This document shows, one piece after another, positions 1 through 7,872 of a stretch of 34,600 nucleotides of DNA; the first letter of the stretch is position 1; the number at the start of each line of letters is the position of its first letter. The position numbers were made by a program, and so were the translations under genes. Origin of the DNA: Phycisphaerae bacterium (GTDB lineage: Bacteria; Planctomycetota; Phycisphaerae; UBA1845); contig JAJDDP010000059.1 of assembly GCA_029260235.1 (NCBI GenBank), positions 1 to 34,600 of the forward strand, in the 5' to 3' direction. The notes below the pieces were generated by a model. It saw only the letters and a program-made list of their open reading frames with translations. It ran no database searches and was not told the origin of the DNA.

Positions 1-1
1 A

Positions 2-406
2 GTTGCTGAATTCGACGGCCCGATTTACCATGCCAGGCAGGCCTCAGATCTTCCCAACGACTCTCCGCTCATGGTGAGGGATCGAGCAATCCAGATCTCA
101 GAGCACACGTGGCAGGACTCAGTTAGTCCAGCAAGATTTGCCAACCATTCGTGCAATCCTAACTGCGGAGTCGACGGGTGCACAAAATTGGTGGCGATGC
201 GCCCAATTGCCAAGGGAGAAGAAGTAACGTTCGACTACGACATGACGGAAGATAGTGACTGGGAGATGTCTTGCAGATGCGGCGAACCTGAATGCCGATC
301 AGCGGTTCGTGGTTTCAGATTCTTGCCCCGCAAGAAAGTGGATGCGTACGGACCGTTTGTGTCTGACTGGTTAGCGGCTAGAACGGCGAGACAAGATAAT
401 GAGTGA
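2..406 (+). CDS. SET-domain protein-lysine methyltransferase (5' partial)
   Basis: The reading frame is open from the window edge, so the start lies outside. The translated part is the C-terminal half of a SET domain. It has the pseudoknot motif NHSCNPNC near position 145-170, then EEVTFDYD, followed by a post-SET zinc motif CRCGEPEC. Proteins with this arrangement transfer methyl groups from S-adenosylmethionine to lysine side chains. The bacterial target is not known here. The stop overlaps the next gene (ATGAGTGA), so the two are probably translationally coupled and belong to the same operon as the ABC importer downstream. The family call is secure; the substrate is not predictable. Confidence 0.85.
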   Translation, partial: VAEFDGPIYHARQASDLPNDSPLMVRDRAIQISEHTWQDSVSPARFANHSCNPNCGVDGCTKLVAMRPIAKGEEVTFDYDMTEDSDWEMSCRCGEPECRSAVRGFRFLPRKKVDAYGPFVSDWLAARTARQDNE

Positions 407-1262
407 CCCCAAGACTACTCCATCATGGATCAAAGATCAAATACGAACAGCTCTCCCAATGCTCGGGATGTTGGTGGTGGTCTTGGCTTTGTTCCTTTCC
501 CTTTCGTATCTCACTTCCAAAGTCTTGAAAACAATTGGATTGAAAGAGGTAGCGCTGGTTCTTGGGCTCATGGTCCTTCTTGCAGCGCTCTCGTGCGTTG
601 CATCTGCGATTCTCGCGAGGCTCCATCTCGAGAAACGATTAGGAATTGCATTGAACGAGGTCCGTCAAGCTGCGGATCGGCTTAAGCACGAAGCAGCGAC
701 CGTCATACAACTTGTCAATCTTCTAAAAGGAGAAAAGACTTGGTTGGTTGCTGACAGAGAGGTCTACGCCATTGAGGCGTCTGCTGACTTAAGCATTGAT
801 GTTGTTGCGCCGGACCTCTATTACGAAGAACAACTAGAATACCAAGAGGTCATCGCACGGAACATCTCAATGACAAGCGGTCCCACGTATCGCTATCTCG
901 TTCCCGATCATGCGGATACCCGAAGTCAAGCTAGGAGGGTTGTTGAGGGGCTGTGTCGAATATTGGCGGCGGCGAAGATTGCAGATCTTGAACAAGTTGT
1001 AAGCGAACGATTTCAGGTTGGTTTCCTCGAAGAAAGGGAGGAATTCCCATCAGCTTCACTGCATGGGCTCGCGATCTATACATGGCGCAACGGGAAAAGA
1101 CAGTGCCTCCAGTACTTGCCCCGAGAATTTGGAGCACTCAACGTAAATATTCCTTTGCCCGAGAATTGGCCGGGTGACGTCAAGATAGGCGGCAAAGTGG
1201 TTGATTCGGCTACAGATGAATTTGCAAGCCTCTTCGCTAAGGCGGACAGGCTCAAACAGTAG
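399..1262 (+). CDS. Unrecognised two-helix membrane protein with coiled coil and soluble C-terminal domain
   Basis: A 287-aa protein. Two hydrophobic segments (about residues 18-40 and 50-72) are separated by a short linker. A charged helical stretch (about 75-110) follows, and then a soluble domain of about 175 residues that I do not recognise. The layout resembles membrane sensors or membrane-anchored cytoplasmic proteins, but no catalytic motif is visible. It overlaps the SET-domain gene by 8 bp and is followed 11 bp later by the ATPase of a polyamine-type importer, so it is probably co-transcribed with both. A role in sensing or modulating the transporter is a guess from position only. 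Confidence 0.75.
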   Translation: MSDPKTTPSWIKDQIRTALPMLGMLVVVLALFLSLSYLTSKVLKTIGLKEVALVLGLMVLLAALSCVASAILARLHLEKRLGIALNEVRQAADRLKHEAATVIQLVNLLKGEKTWLVADREVYAIEASADLSIDVVAPDLYYEEQLEYQEVIARNISMTSGPTYRYLVPDHADTRSQARRVVEGLCRILAAAKIADLEQVVSERFQVGFLEEREEFPSASLHGLAIYTWRNGKRQCLQYLPREFGALNVNIPLPENWPGDVKIGGKVVDSATDEFASLFAKADRLKQ

Positions 1263-1273
1263 GGGCCAAATGG

Positions 1274-2344
1274 GTGGATAGATTAACGCTTAGTGGCAAA
1301 GCAGTTACGTTTCGACGAGTGAGCAAAAGACTCAACCACAAGTTTGAGATGAGCGGAATAGATTTCCGCGTGGCTGCAGGAGAGTTCCTCACAGTGCTTG
1401 GTCCGTCGGGATCCGGCAAGTCTACGCTTCTCGGGTTCGTAGGCGGCTGGGTGACACCAGACCGAGGAACCATCGAAATCGGCGATGTCATATTTAACGA
1501 CGTCCCCGTGCGCGAACGACCCGTACGGACCTGCTTTCAAAAGGGTGGCTTCCTCTTTCCGCACATGACTGTCCAACAGAACGTCGGTTACTCTTTGAAA
1601 GCGAAGGGTATCAAGAGGCGTCGAAGACATGACCTGACCAAAGAACTCCTATCAAGCGTAGGTCTCTCCGGAATTGGAAGTCGTCGAGTGGCCGATTTGT
1701 CGGGCGGTGAGGCACAGAGGGTCGCGATCGCGAGGGCGATTGCTGACCCGCAACCCGTGCTCCTACTGGACGAAATTGAGACTGGACTGGACACGGGACT
1801 TAAGAAGACCATTCGGCAACTACTCTTGGACGTCTCCGCCGAAAGAGGCTGCACCGTAATCTATGTTACGCATGATTCTGCGGAGGCGCTCGCGCTAGCG
1901 TCCAGGAAACACTCGCGAGTTGCAGTCATCAACGACGGAAAGATTGAGCAGGTAGCAAACCCAGAAGTACTCTATTCTAACCCCACGAGCTCATTTGTTG
2001 CAGCATTCACAGGCGAGGCCAACCTCCTTTCGGTTACGTCGGCTTATGCTGACGTGGTTACTACCCAAGGAGGAAATAGTTTTCCCATGCCAAAATGTGA
2101 AGGGGAGATAAGATTCTTGCTTCTGCGACCGGAATGGCTGCTCCTTCACGCCGAATCCAATGCTTGCATTCCGCTACGTGGACGCGTAAGTAGTGTCGAG
2201 TACCTCGGAAGCCGTACTAGAGTATTCGTAGACGTCAATGGAGACTGCCTGCAGGTCTTCGCACGGCCCGATTCGCAGATGGGCGTGGGAGATGAACTGG
2301 TTCTCGGTGTTCTTCCAGAGAAAGTAGTCGGACTTGCGCGATAG
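1274..2344 (+). CDS. potA: ABC transporter ATP-binding protein, spermidine/putrescine type (PotA-like)
   Basis: A 356-aa ATPase that powers import together with the two permeases downstream. Visible motifs are Walker A GPSGSGKST (about 43-51), Q-loop Gln89, signature LSGGEAQ (142-148), Walker B LLLDE (163-167) and the H-loop His200 in VTHDSAEAL. The Walker B region reads DEIETGLD where the usual form is DEPLSALD. The C-terminal ~110 residues fit a TOBE regulatory domain. The start is GTG at 1274, because the nearby ATG at 1270 runs into a stop after two codons. Gene order ATPase-permease-permease-binding protein matches the pot operons. The exact substrate (spermidine, putrescine or a related cation) is inferred from the binding protein. 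Confidence 0.9.
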   Translation: MDRLTLSGKAVTFRRVSKRLNHKFEMSGIDFRVAAGEFLTVLGPSGSGKSTLLGFVGGWVTPDRGTIEIGDVIFNDVPVRERPVRTCFQKGGFLFPHMTVQQNVGYSLKAKGIKRRRRHDLTKELLSSVGLSGIGSRRVADLSGGEAQRVAIARAIADPQPVLLLDEIETGLDTGLKKTIRQLLLDVSAERGCTVIYVTHDSAEALALASRKHSRVAVINDGKIEQVANPEVLYSNPTSSFVAAFTGEANLLSVTSAYADVVTTQGGNSFPMPKCEGEIRFLLLRPEWLLLHAESNACIPLRGRVSSVEYLGSRTRVFVDVNGDCLQVFARPDSQMGVGDELVLGVLPEKVVGLAR

Positions 2345-2369
2345 GTCACGGACAGGATGTTTTGAATCG

Positions 2370-3236
2370 ATGTGGCGACGAATTCGACGCAACTGGTTAA
2401 CAATCGCCTGCGCGATCACGTGGATCGGTCAATTCGGCCTCCTGTTCGTTGCTCCTTTCTGCCTCATACTCAGGTATTCGGTGGGCGTTCGCGACTATTA
2501 CGGAGGTATTCAGCCTGGGTGGTCATTCGATGGATGGCGGGACATGTTCTCGCCTTCAGTTATGCAAATCGCTCTAAGGTCTGTAGGAATGTCTCTCCTT
2601 ACAGTCGCTCTTTGTGTTCTTGTCGGCACGCCAGTCGCAGTCACGGTTTGGCGAGCCTCAGGTAGAATGAGAGCCCTTCTTTCACTCGCGCTTGTATTGC
2701 CGCTAGCAATCAACGGGATACTGGTAGCGTATGCCTGGCAAGCTATTCTGGGCAACCAAGGTTGGATAAATCGATCTCTCCAAGCAGTAGGCCTTATAGA
2801 TTCCTCCGTCGAGTTGCTCTTCAATCAGGCCACGGTATCTCTAGGTCTCTTCGGAGCCTATCTAGCTTACTTTGTCCTAACAGTCTTTTTATCTCTTGAG
2901 AGGATTGATCCTGGAATGCTCACCGCCTCTTCGTCCCTTGGCGCGACATCCTCCCAGACCTTCTGGTGGGTGATCGTTCCGCTGGCCCGCCCCGGCCTCG
3001 TGGCTGGGACTCTCCTTGTTTTCTTGCCGTGCGTCGGTGAGTATGTGGTGCCTGATTTACTTGGAGGAGGCAAAGTCTTTCTACTCGGCAATTACACCAA
3101 GTTTGCGTTTTATGAAGGGAGGAACTGGCCGCTTGGCAGTGCGCTTCTTACTGCGTTGACCGGCCTATTGTTACTGTTTGTGGTACCTGCAGCATACCGG
3201 CTAAGAGGTGCATTCTTCCCAGAAGGTAAGCGATGA
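2370..3236 (+). CDS. potB: ABC transporter permease, polyamine type (PotB-like)
   Basis: A 288-aa inner-membrane permease with about six hydrophobic segments and a short basic N-terminus (MWRRIRRNW). The cytoplasmic coupling loop (EAA-like motif) is visible as SSLGATSSQTFWWVIVPL, which contacts the ATPase. A longer reading from TTG at 2334, overlapping the ATPase stop, is possible. I prefer ATG 2370 because it gives the typical short N-terminus; neither start has a strong ribosome-binding site. The stop overlaps the next permease start (ATGA), indicating translational coupling and a heterodimeric membrane domain. Confidence 0.87.
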   Translation: MWRRIRRNWLTIACAITWIGQFGLLFVAPFCLILRYSVGVRDYYGGIQPGWSFDGWRDMFSPSVMQIALRSVGMSLLTVALCVLVGTPVAVTVWRASGRMRALLSLALVLPLAINGILVAYAWQAILGNQGWINRSLQAVGLIDSSVELLFNQATVSLGLFGAYLAYFVLTVFLSLERIDPGMLTASSSLGATSSQTFWWVIVPLARPGLVAGTLLVFLPCVGEYVVPDLLGGGKVFLLGNYTKFAFYEGRNWPLGSALLTALTGLLLLFVVPAAYRLRGAFFPEGKR

Positions 3237-4006
3237 AATCAGTCAACCAACTACAGCGTTGCATAACTGGCATGGCGCTGCTAATACTCTACTTGCCTAT
3301 TGTGGTTATTGTCTGCTACTCATTCAATGCAGCTCCACGCGGCATGGTCTGGCAGGGCTTCTCGTGGCGTTGGTACGCTGAAGTGTGGCAGAATAAGTCC
3401 CTGATGGATTCAGTCCAAAACAGCCTGCAGGTATGCGCCGCGACGACTGCCCTTTCCGTCGTCATAGGTGTTGGCATTGCATTCCTTTTGAGCGAAGCGG
3501 CCGGGCGGACCTTTAGGCTGTTGGCGCCGCTGATACTGCTTCCGATCCTCACTCCAGACCTTCTGATTGCACTGACAAATGCCCTCACTTACCAGGCGAT
3601 CAAAGTGCCCAAGGGCATCCTAACCATTGCTGCCTCCCAGTCCGTTGTTGGCGCTGCATACGTTGCGATTATGGTAACTGTCCGTTTGCGATCGATCAAC
3701 TACCATGCGTACGTACGGGCGGCAAGCTCGCTTGGAGCAAGCCAATGGCGCATTGCGATTGACCACTTTCTACCCTTGTCAACTACTCCCGTCCTACTAG
3801 GAGGTGGCGTAGTCTGCGTATTCAGTTTGCAGGACTTCCTCTACGCCTTCTTTTGTGGCGGAGTTGGATCGACAACTCTTGCTGTTCACGTCTACGGCCT
3901 GGTGCGCTTTGGTCCACATGGTGGATTGAATGTAATTTATGTACTGCTGTTTGTTATAGCTAGCGCGGGGCTTTGGTCCGTGTCGAAAGCTTCAAGGAGG
4001 GACTAA
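3233..4006 (+). CDS. potC: ABC transporter permease, polyamine type (PotC-like)
   Basis: A 257-aa permease, the second half of the membrane channel. The first membrane segment includes LLILYLPIVVIVCYSFN, the usual N-terminal signature of PotC-type permeases. The EAA-like coupling loop reads AASSLGASQWRIAIDHFLPL. Length and six-helix layout are normal for the family. The start overlaps the previous stop by 4 bp, and an AGAAGG ribosome-binding site lies just upstream. The next gene begins 2 bp after this stop. I see nothing missing. Confidence 0.88.
   Translation: MKSVNQLQRCITGMALLILYLPIVVIVCYSFNAAPRGMVWQGFSWRWYAEVWQNKSLMDSVQNSLQVCAATTALSVVIGVGIAFLLSEAAGRTFRLLAPLILLPILTPDLLIALTNALTYQAIKVPKGILTIAASQSVVGAAYVAIMVTVRLRSINYHAYVRAASSLGASQWRIAIDHFLPLSTTPVLLGGGVVCVFSLQDFLYAFFCGGVGSTTLAVHVYGLVRFGPHGGLNVIYVLLFVIASAGLWSVSKASRRD
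3994..4000 (+). promoter_or_regulatory. Ribosome-binding site fixing the start of the PotD-like gene
   Basis: The sequence AAGGAGG lies 8 bases before ATG 4009, inside the end of the preceding permease gene. It decides in favour of ATG 4009 over an in-frame start 36 bases upstream, and it places the lipoprotein signal directly at the N-terminus. Confidence 0.8.
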
Positions 4007-4008
4007 GC

Positions 4009-5070
4009 ATGAGATCTCGTAGTGTTATTCTGCTCGTCGCGGCTTCGTGGTTGGGTTGTACGCCTAACGACAAGAATCCGCCTGCGGAAGAGAAAAAAGA
4101 CGAAGCGAAGATCTTATCAGTATTTAACTGGACTGACTACATCGGCGAGGAGACGATCCCACGGTTCGAGCAACGGACGGGTATCCAGGTTCGGTACGAC
4201 AGCTACTCCAGTAATGAGGAGTTGCTTGCTAAACTGGAAACAGGCGGAGCACAATACGACGTGATTTTTCCTTCGGGATATGCCGTCGAGATTCTGCTCC
4301 GAAAAGGCATGCTGGCGAAACTTGATAAAACCATAATGCAGAACCTTAAGAACGTCGCAGAGGAGTTTCGTTCCCCGTACTTCGATGAAGACATGGAGTA
4401 TTGTATTCCATACACATGGTCAACGACAGGTATTGGGTACGATTCGGAGCTAATAACGCATGCCGAGGCGGGAAGCTGGGAGATTCTTTTCGACGCAAGA
4501 TTCAAGGGCAAGATTCTGATGCTCGATGATGTGCGAGCTTCCGTTGGGATGGCACTCAAGTATGTGGGGGCATCCGTGAACTCGGTCAATCCCGCAGAAC
4601 TGCAGAAAGCAAGAGATGTTTTACTGAAACAGCGCCCTCTGGTGCATGTCTATGCAAGTGGGGGGTTGCCGCAGCTATTTGGCAGTGGCGAAGTGAGCGT
4701 TGGATACGGATGGTCCGGCGATATTCGCCAAGCTCAGAAGATCAATCCGAAGGTCCATTATAGAGTCCCCAAAGGAGGATCGTTGATCTATGTAGACTAC
4801 ATTTGCATCCCAGCGTCTTCTGCCAACGTCGTCGAGGCTACCAGGTTTATCGATCACATCCTCGATTCTGAAATTTCTTTGGAGATTGCAAAGACAACTG
4901 CATACGCCACAACAAATTCTGCCGCGAGAAGTCTCGCCGGGAAAGAATTGAAAGGGCTGTGGGCAGATCTGGATGAGTGGGACAAGGAGAAAGGCTTCGA
5001 GTTAATCCGGAATCTGGGACTTGGCATAGATCTTTATGACCGGCTCTGGCGAGAAGTGAAGAGTCGCTGA
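4009..5070 (+). CDS. potD: Polyamine ABC transporter substrate-binding lipoprotein (PotD/PotF-like)
   Basis: A 353-aa extracytoplasmic binding protein. The N-terminus is a lipoprotein signal (MRSRSVILLVAASWLGC), with Cys17 as the likely lipidated residue, followed by a charged linker. The mature part opens with FNWTDYI and continues through YDSYSSNEELLAKL and YDVIFPS, the well-known N-lobe pattern of PotD/PotF proteins. It would capture a polyamine outside the inner membrane and hand it to the two permeases. The length is normal. It is the last gene of the importer operon. Confidence 0.88.
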   Translation: MRSRSVILLVAASWLGCTPNDKNPPAEEKKDEAKILSVFNWTDYIGEETIPRFEQRTGIQVRYDSYSSNEELLAKLETGGAQYDVIFPSGYAVEILLRKGMLAKLDKTIMQNLKNVAEEFRSPYFDEDMEYCIPYTWSTTGIGYDSELITHAEAGSWEILFDARFKGKILMLDDVRASVGMALKYVGASVNSVNPAELQKARDVLLKQRPLVHVYASGGLPQLFGSGEVSVGYGWSGDIRQAQKINPKVHYRVPKGGSLIYVDYICIPASSANVVEATRFIDHILDSEISLEIAKTTAYATTNSAARSLAGKELKGLWADLDEWDKEKGFELIRNLGLGIDLYDRLWREVKSR

Positions 5071-5139
5071 GTGCGGAACTTCGGGATTGGCTGAGTACAT
5101 GGCATTGGTTGGCCCTTCCATTCTTGGGCATTCCTCTCA

Positions 5140-5156
5140 CCCCGAGTTTTTCGGGG
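5140..5156. other. Perfect hairpin after the importer operon (possible terminator)
   Basis: CCCCGA and TCGGGG form a 6-bp stem around a GTTTT loop, 70 bases after the potD-like stop. No T-run follows on either strand, so this is at best a weak or factor-assisted terminator. The rest of 5071-5358 shows no gene that I can support. Confidence 0.4.
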
Positions 5157-5358
5157 AAGAAATGTCAGTGGTCACTCAAACAAATCCGTCCGGTTGAGCT
5201 TGCACAGCAACGAGTTATCCCGCTCCCTCTACATCCTGCCTGACTGTTTCTTCTGGGACACTATGGAAGTGGTCTACTCCACCCCACGCAGCGGATCAAA
5301 GCGCATTCGGGAACTTCAGGTTGCCAACTACCCGTTCTAAGAAGTTAGACTCTCGACT

Positions 5359-5856
5359 CTACTTGACGCTGGAATTGAATATGGACATAAACTTCAGTTC
5401 TGCCTTGTCCGCAAAGAGCCCAGACAGTAGACAGATCGCCGCAAGAAATGACAAGCCGCCAGGGTCCATTGCATCACGGGGAACGCCAACGACTTTGAGG
5501 CCACTCTGAAGAACAAGGACGACGAGGAACCCGAACAGTAGGCCGATGTAGAAGGGGGTAGCGTGCTTCCAGTAATCACTCTTGAGCATGTTGTAGTTGT
5601 CCCTTTGCCAGAACACCAGAAGGCCTCGGGCCGCTCCACCAATCCCACCCGAAAGCACGCTGATCACGTAGAGGGGCTTCAAACCCCATAACCTGTAGGA
5701 TGGATCGTCAGCCGTCCGAGATAGGACGAAAACAACCGCCACAAGTGAAATCAGGGAGAACGCAACCAACTCGCCCATCACTCGATACGGCCTTGACGTT
5801 GCCCACCAACCGTGGGTCTCAACACGAAACTCTGCGGGGCTGCGTTCATGCGCCAT
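5359..5856 (-). CDS. Unrecognised integral membrane protein
   Basis: A 165-aa protein with about four hydrophobic segments (roughly residues 27-45, 60-80, 100-120 and 132-150) and a polar N-terminus of ~25 residues. The loop between the second and third segments contains FWQRDNYNMLKSDYW. I recognise no family and no catalytic motif. It is transcribed toward the importer operon, converging with it. Codon use is like that of neighbouring genes, and the frame is uninterrupted. Confidence 0.65.
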   Translation of the reverse strand: MAHERSPAEFRVETHGWWATSRPYRVMGELVAFSLISLVAVVFVLSRTADDPSYRLWGLKPLYVISVLSGGIGGAARGLLVFWQRDNYNMLKSDYWKHATPFYIGLLFGFLVVLVLQSGLKVVGVPRDAMDPGGLSFLAAICLLSGLFADKAELKFMSIFNSSVK

Positions 5857-6402
5857 GGTCGTCCAGCCTCCTGTCTTGAACAGCGTGCCAGCATATCACG
5901 CTCGACGCCTGCTCGCCAGCCCGCACTTCCGACGCTCTCGCTGCCCCGTGGCATTGGACGATGAAGGCTTTCTCTGCGCGCACTCCATGACCTTCGGGTC
6001 ATCCCCCGCCTTTGGCCTGCCCTCAAAAAGAAATACTTTTTGCCCGCCTATAGAGAACTTCAAAAAGTTTGGTGTCCACGCCGCAGAAGAGTGCCACGCT
6101 ATGGCACCGCAGACGGCCCCCCGTAGCCTCGAGAATCCGGTGCCATAAACGCCTCTCCGGGGGGATTACCCCGCGACTAGCTCGACTAGCTTTGTCTGGT
6201 CTCCAGAGAGAAAGAGGGGGTGGGGGTAAATCTTAGGGACTATCGCCACGCAGGGGGTTCCCTAAGGGATCGCTTTTTCGAAACACACCAAGCGTTCGAC
6301 TCGGCAGGAGTCGGGGCAGTCCCCTCAGCTTGCCGTAGGAACCGCAGAGATAACGATATTCTGCATGAACAGGCTTGACCCTGCTCTGAACCGCTTAGCT
6401 CG
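5857..6402. other. Intergenic stretch with repeat copy A
   Basis: I find no convincing gene here. The stretch holds an AT-rich perfect inverted repeat at 6024-6042 (CAAAAAG / CTTTTTG around AAATA). A G/C-rich segment at 6158-6175 shares two short blocks with the tmRNA 3' end (see findings). The first copy of the long direct repeat begins at 6177. Confidence 0.5.
6177..6388 (+). repeat. Long imperfect direct repeat, copy A
   Basis: This ~212-bp stretch is repeated about 500 bp downstream (6675-6888). Shared blocks in the same order are TCTGGTCTCCAG, GGGGTGGGGGT, TAGGGACTATC, GCAGGGGGTTCCCTAA, CAGTCCCC, CAGCTTGCCGT, GATATTCTGC and GGCTTGACCCT. Within it CTGG-TCT-CCAG is a small inverted repeat, and TTAGGGA pairs with TCCCTAA across a 19-base loop. 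It has no coding frame. The two copies have diverged by scattered substitutions and small indels, while the hairpin pairing is kept. Confidence 0.85.
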
Positions 6403-6555
6403 CTAGGTTGCGTCAAATGCTTTCTGAGCTGTTGTCAGCTTTCTCCTAATTATCACGACGAAGCAAACAGGGATGAATGCAACCCTACCTAGTACCAAGC
6501 CAACAGACAGAACGCCAACGACTGGACAGCAGAAAATCATGTTGCCAACATGCAT
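6403..6555 (-). CDS. Possible small membrane protein (50 aa)
   Basis: A short frame on the - strand starting at ATG 6555. An AAGGA ribosome-binding site lies 7 bases upstream, and the frame ends at TAG 6403-6405. The predicted protein has one strong hydrophobic stretch (about residues 6-36, MIFCCPVVGVLSVGLVLG onward), followed by the basic sequence IIRRKL, consistent with a single-pass membrane protein. It lies exactly between the two copies of the long direct repeat. I do not recognise it, and a chance frame cannot be excluded. Confidence 0.35.
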   Translation of the reverse strand: MHVGNMIFCCPVVGVLSVGLVLGRVAFIPVCFVVIIRRKLTTAQKAFDAT

Positions 6556-7071
6556 GAGTCATCCTTTCGCAATCTAGGATCTGAAGATGTAGGACAACAT
6601 ACACCCTCCATCCTAGATCTGTTGTCTTATTCGGGTTCCGCTGCAAGTATTTTCGCCTCCTGAGCAGAATTCGGCTAGCCCAACTAGATTTTTCTGGTCT
6701 CCAGGCAAGAAACGGGGTGGGGGTGAACCGTAGGGACTATCCGCCCGCAGGGGGTTCCCTAAACGATCCCTTCCGAAGTGTACGCCAAATGTCTCTTTGG
6801 ACAGTATGACGAGCAGTCCCCACAGCTTGCCGTCAGAGCCGCAGGGATAAGGATATTCTGCTTCAACACGGCTTGACCCTACATTGAGTCGGTCGATTGA
6901 CCACGAACGTTCAGTTCAATTCCTACGGCTTCTCGCCCTTCTTTTTCCTTCTCCGATTTTTCGCAAGAAAGATGAAGGAATCTCCCTCGCTCCCGCTCAA
7001 TATAGATTTGAAAGATGACTTGGGAATCGACCGGAACGACCGGCCATTCCGCAACCCAAAGGAGCGATGCA
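6556..7071. other. Intergenic stretch with palindromes and repeat copy B
   Basis: I see no supported gene. The stretch contains an inverted repeat of ATCTAGGAT (about 6572) and ATCCTAGAT (about 6611). It also holds the second copy of the long direct repeat and the leader of the gene at 7072. A - strand frame across 6879-7121 appears to be a shadow. Confidence 0.45.
6675..6888 (+). repeat. Long imperfect direct repeat, copy B
   Basis: Second copy of the repeat at 6177-6388, same orientation. The TAGGGA/TCCCTA hairpin, the G-rich run GGGGTGGGGGT, and the terminal blocks GATATTCTGC and GGCTTGACCCT are all kept. It ends about 180 bases before the start of the gene at 7072, so in this copy it could act as a leader or upstream control region. 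Confidence 0.85.
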
Positions 7072-7470
7072 ATGGAGACAACAAAGACAACCAAAGGGCC
7101 GTGGTACAACCCAGCAATCAACGAAGGCGTTCACGACGCAGAGATCACCAGCGTCGAAGAGCAGGAATACGGCGAAGATAACGACCAGATGATCCAGGTC
7201 GCGCTCTGGTTGCCGGAGGAGGAGCATACTTTGGTCACGAACTTCTACTTCCCACAGGGAGCAGGGAGCAAAGCAGCTCAACGTTTCTGGCATTTCTGTC
7301 GCTGCGTTGAACTCGAACCAGCCGATGCCCGGTATGAACCACAATTATTCGAGGGACGGAAGCTGCTGATTGAAGTTGAGCTAGCAAACCCGGAGAACGC
7401 TAGCATCGATTGGGCATACTCGGATGTGCGCCGCTTCTTGCCTGCAATGGACAACGTGCGGCTTGTTTGA
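7072..7470 (+). CDS. Small acidic hypothetical protein of the integrase island
   Basis: A 132-aa acidic protein beginning METTKTTKGPWYNP. The start at ATG 7072 is chosen because AAAGGAG lies 7 bases upstream; an earlier in-frame ATG at 7015 lacks such a site. The body alternates beta-like segments (HDAEITSVEEQEYG, MIQVALWLP, TLVTNFYFP, KLLIEVELA) and ends in FLPAMDNVRLV. This pattern recalls small phage or island single-strand-binding-like or DUF669-like proteins, but I cannot assign it. It converges with the gene at 7522-7872, and position suggests island cargo. Confidence 0.7.
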   Translation: METTKTTKGPWYNPAINEGVHDAEITSVEEQEYGEDNDQMIQVALWLPEEEHTLVTNFYFPQGAGSKAAQRFWHFCRCVELEPADARYEPQLFEGRKLLIEVELANPENASIDWAYSDVRRFLPAMDNVRLV

Positions 7471-7521
7471 TTTGGAGACTATAGCGATTGCCACCGTCGT
7501 GGTGAACGGGCCTGGTTCCGT

Positions 7522-7872
7522 CTATTCCCCGGAGGTTGGTTGTAGATGATGGAGAACTTTACCGCTGTTGTCGCGGGGAATGCGCCTTAGGACGGATTCA
7601 ACAACGAGGATACGACTCGGATTGTTCATGCCGTCCCAAACGTCTGCAAAGAACTTGACGAAATACCGCTTGGTATTGGTCAAGGCTTCTGGTTCGCTCT
7701 CTCCGGATAGATCATACAGTTTGGAATAGTTCTCTGGCGGGGTCTTGTTGACGCACTTGTAGGCGGTCAGCTTGGAAGCATCGACGTGGCCATAATCTTC
7801 GGGATTGCTCTCGATAATCTCTTCGGCGATTAAAATGAATGTGTAGTCTTCTTCCCATTCTGGTCTGATCAT
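7522..7872 (-). CDS. Small hypothetical protein coupled to the integrase gene
   Basis: A 116-aa acidic protein starting MIRPEWEEDYTF. The start ATG (7872) overlaps the integrase stop in an ATGA arrangement, so it is probably translated by coupling. A longer frame upstream exists but runs through integrase coding sequence. I see no signal peptide, membrane segment or known motif. As a coupled partner of an integrase it could be an accessory factor of the recombination module (for example a directionality factor), but that is inference from position only. Confidence 0.65.
   Translation of the reverse strand: MIRPEWEEDYTFILIAEEIIESNPEDYGHVDASKLTAYKCVNKTPPENYSKLYDLSGESEPEALTNTKRYFVKFFADVWDGMNNPSRILVVESVLRRIPRDNSGKVLHHLQPTSGE

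Noticed and set aside
6879..7121. - strand frame opposite the leader of the gene at 7072
   Set aside because: It overlaps the repeat and the start of a better supported gene, and its sequence looks like reversed basic codons.
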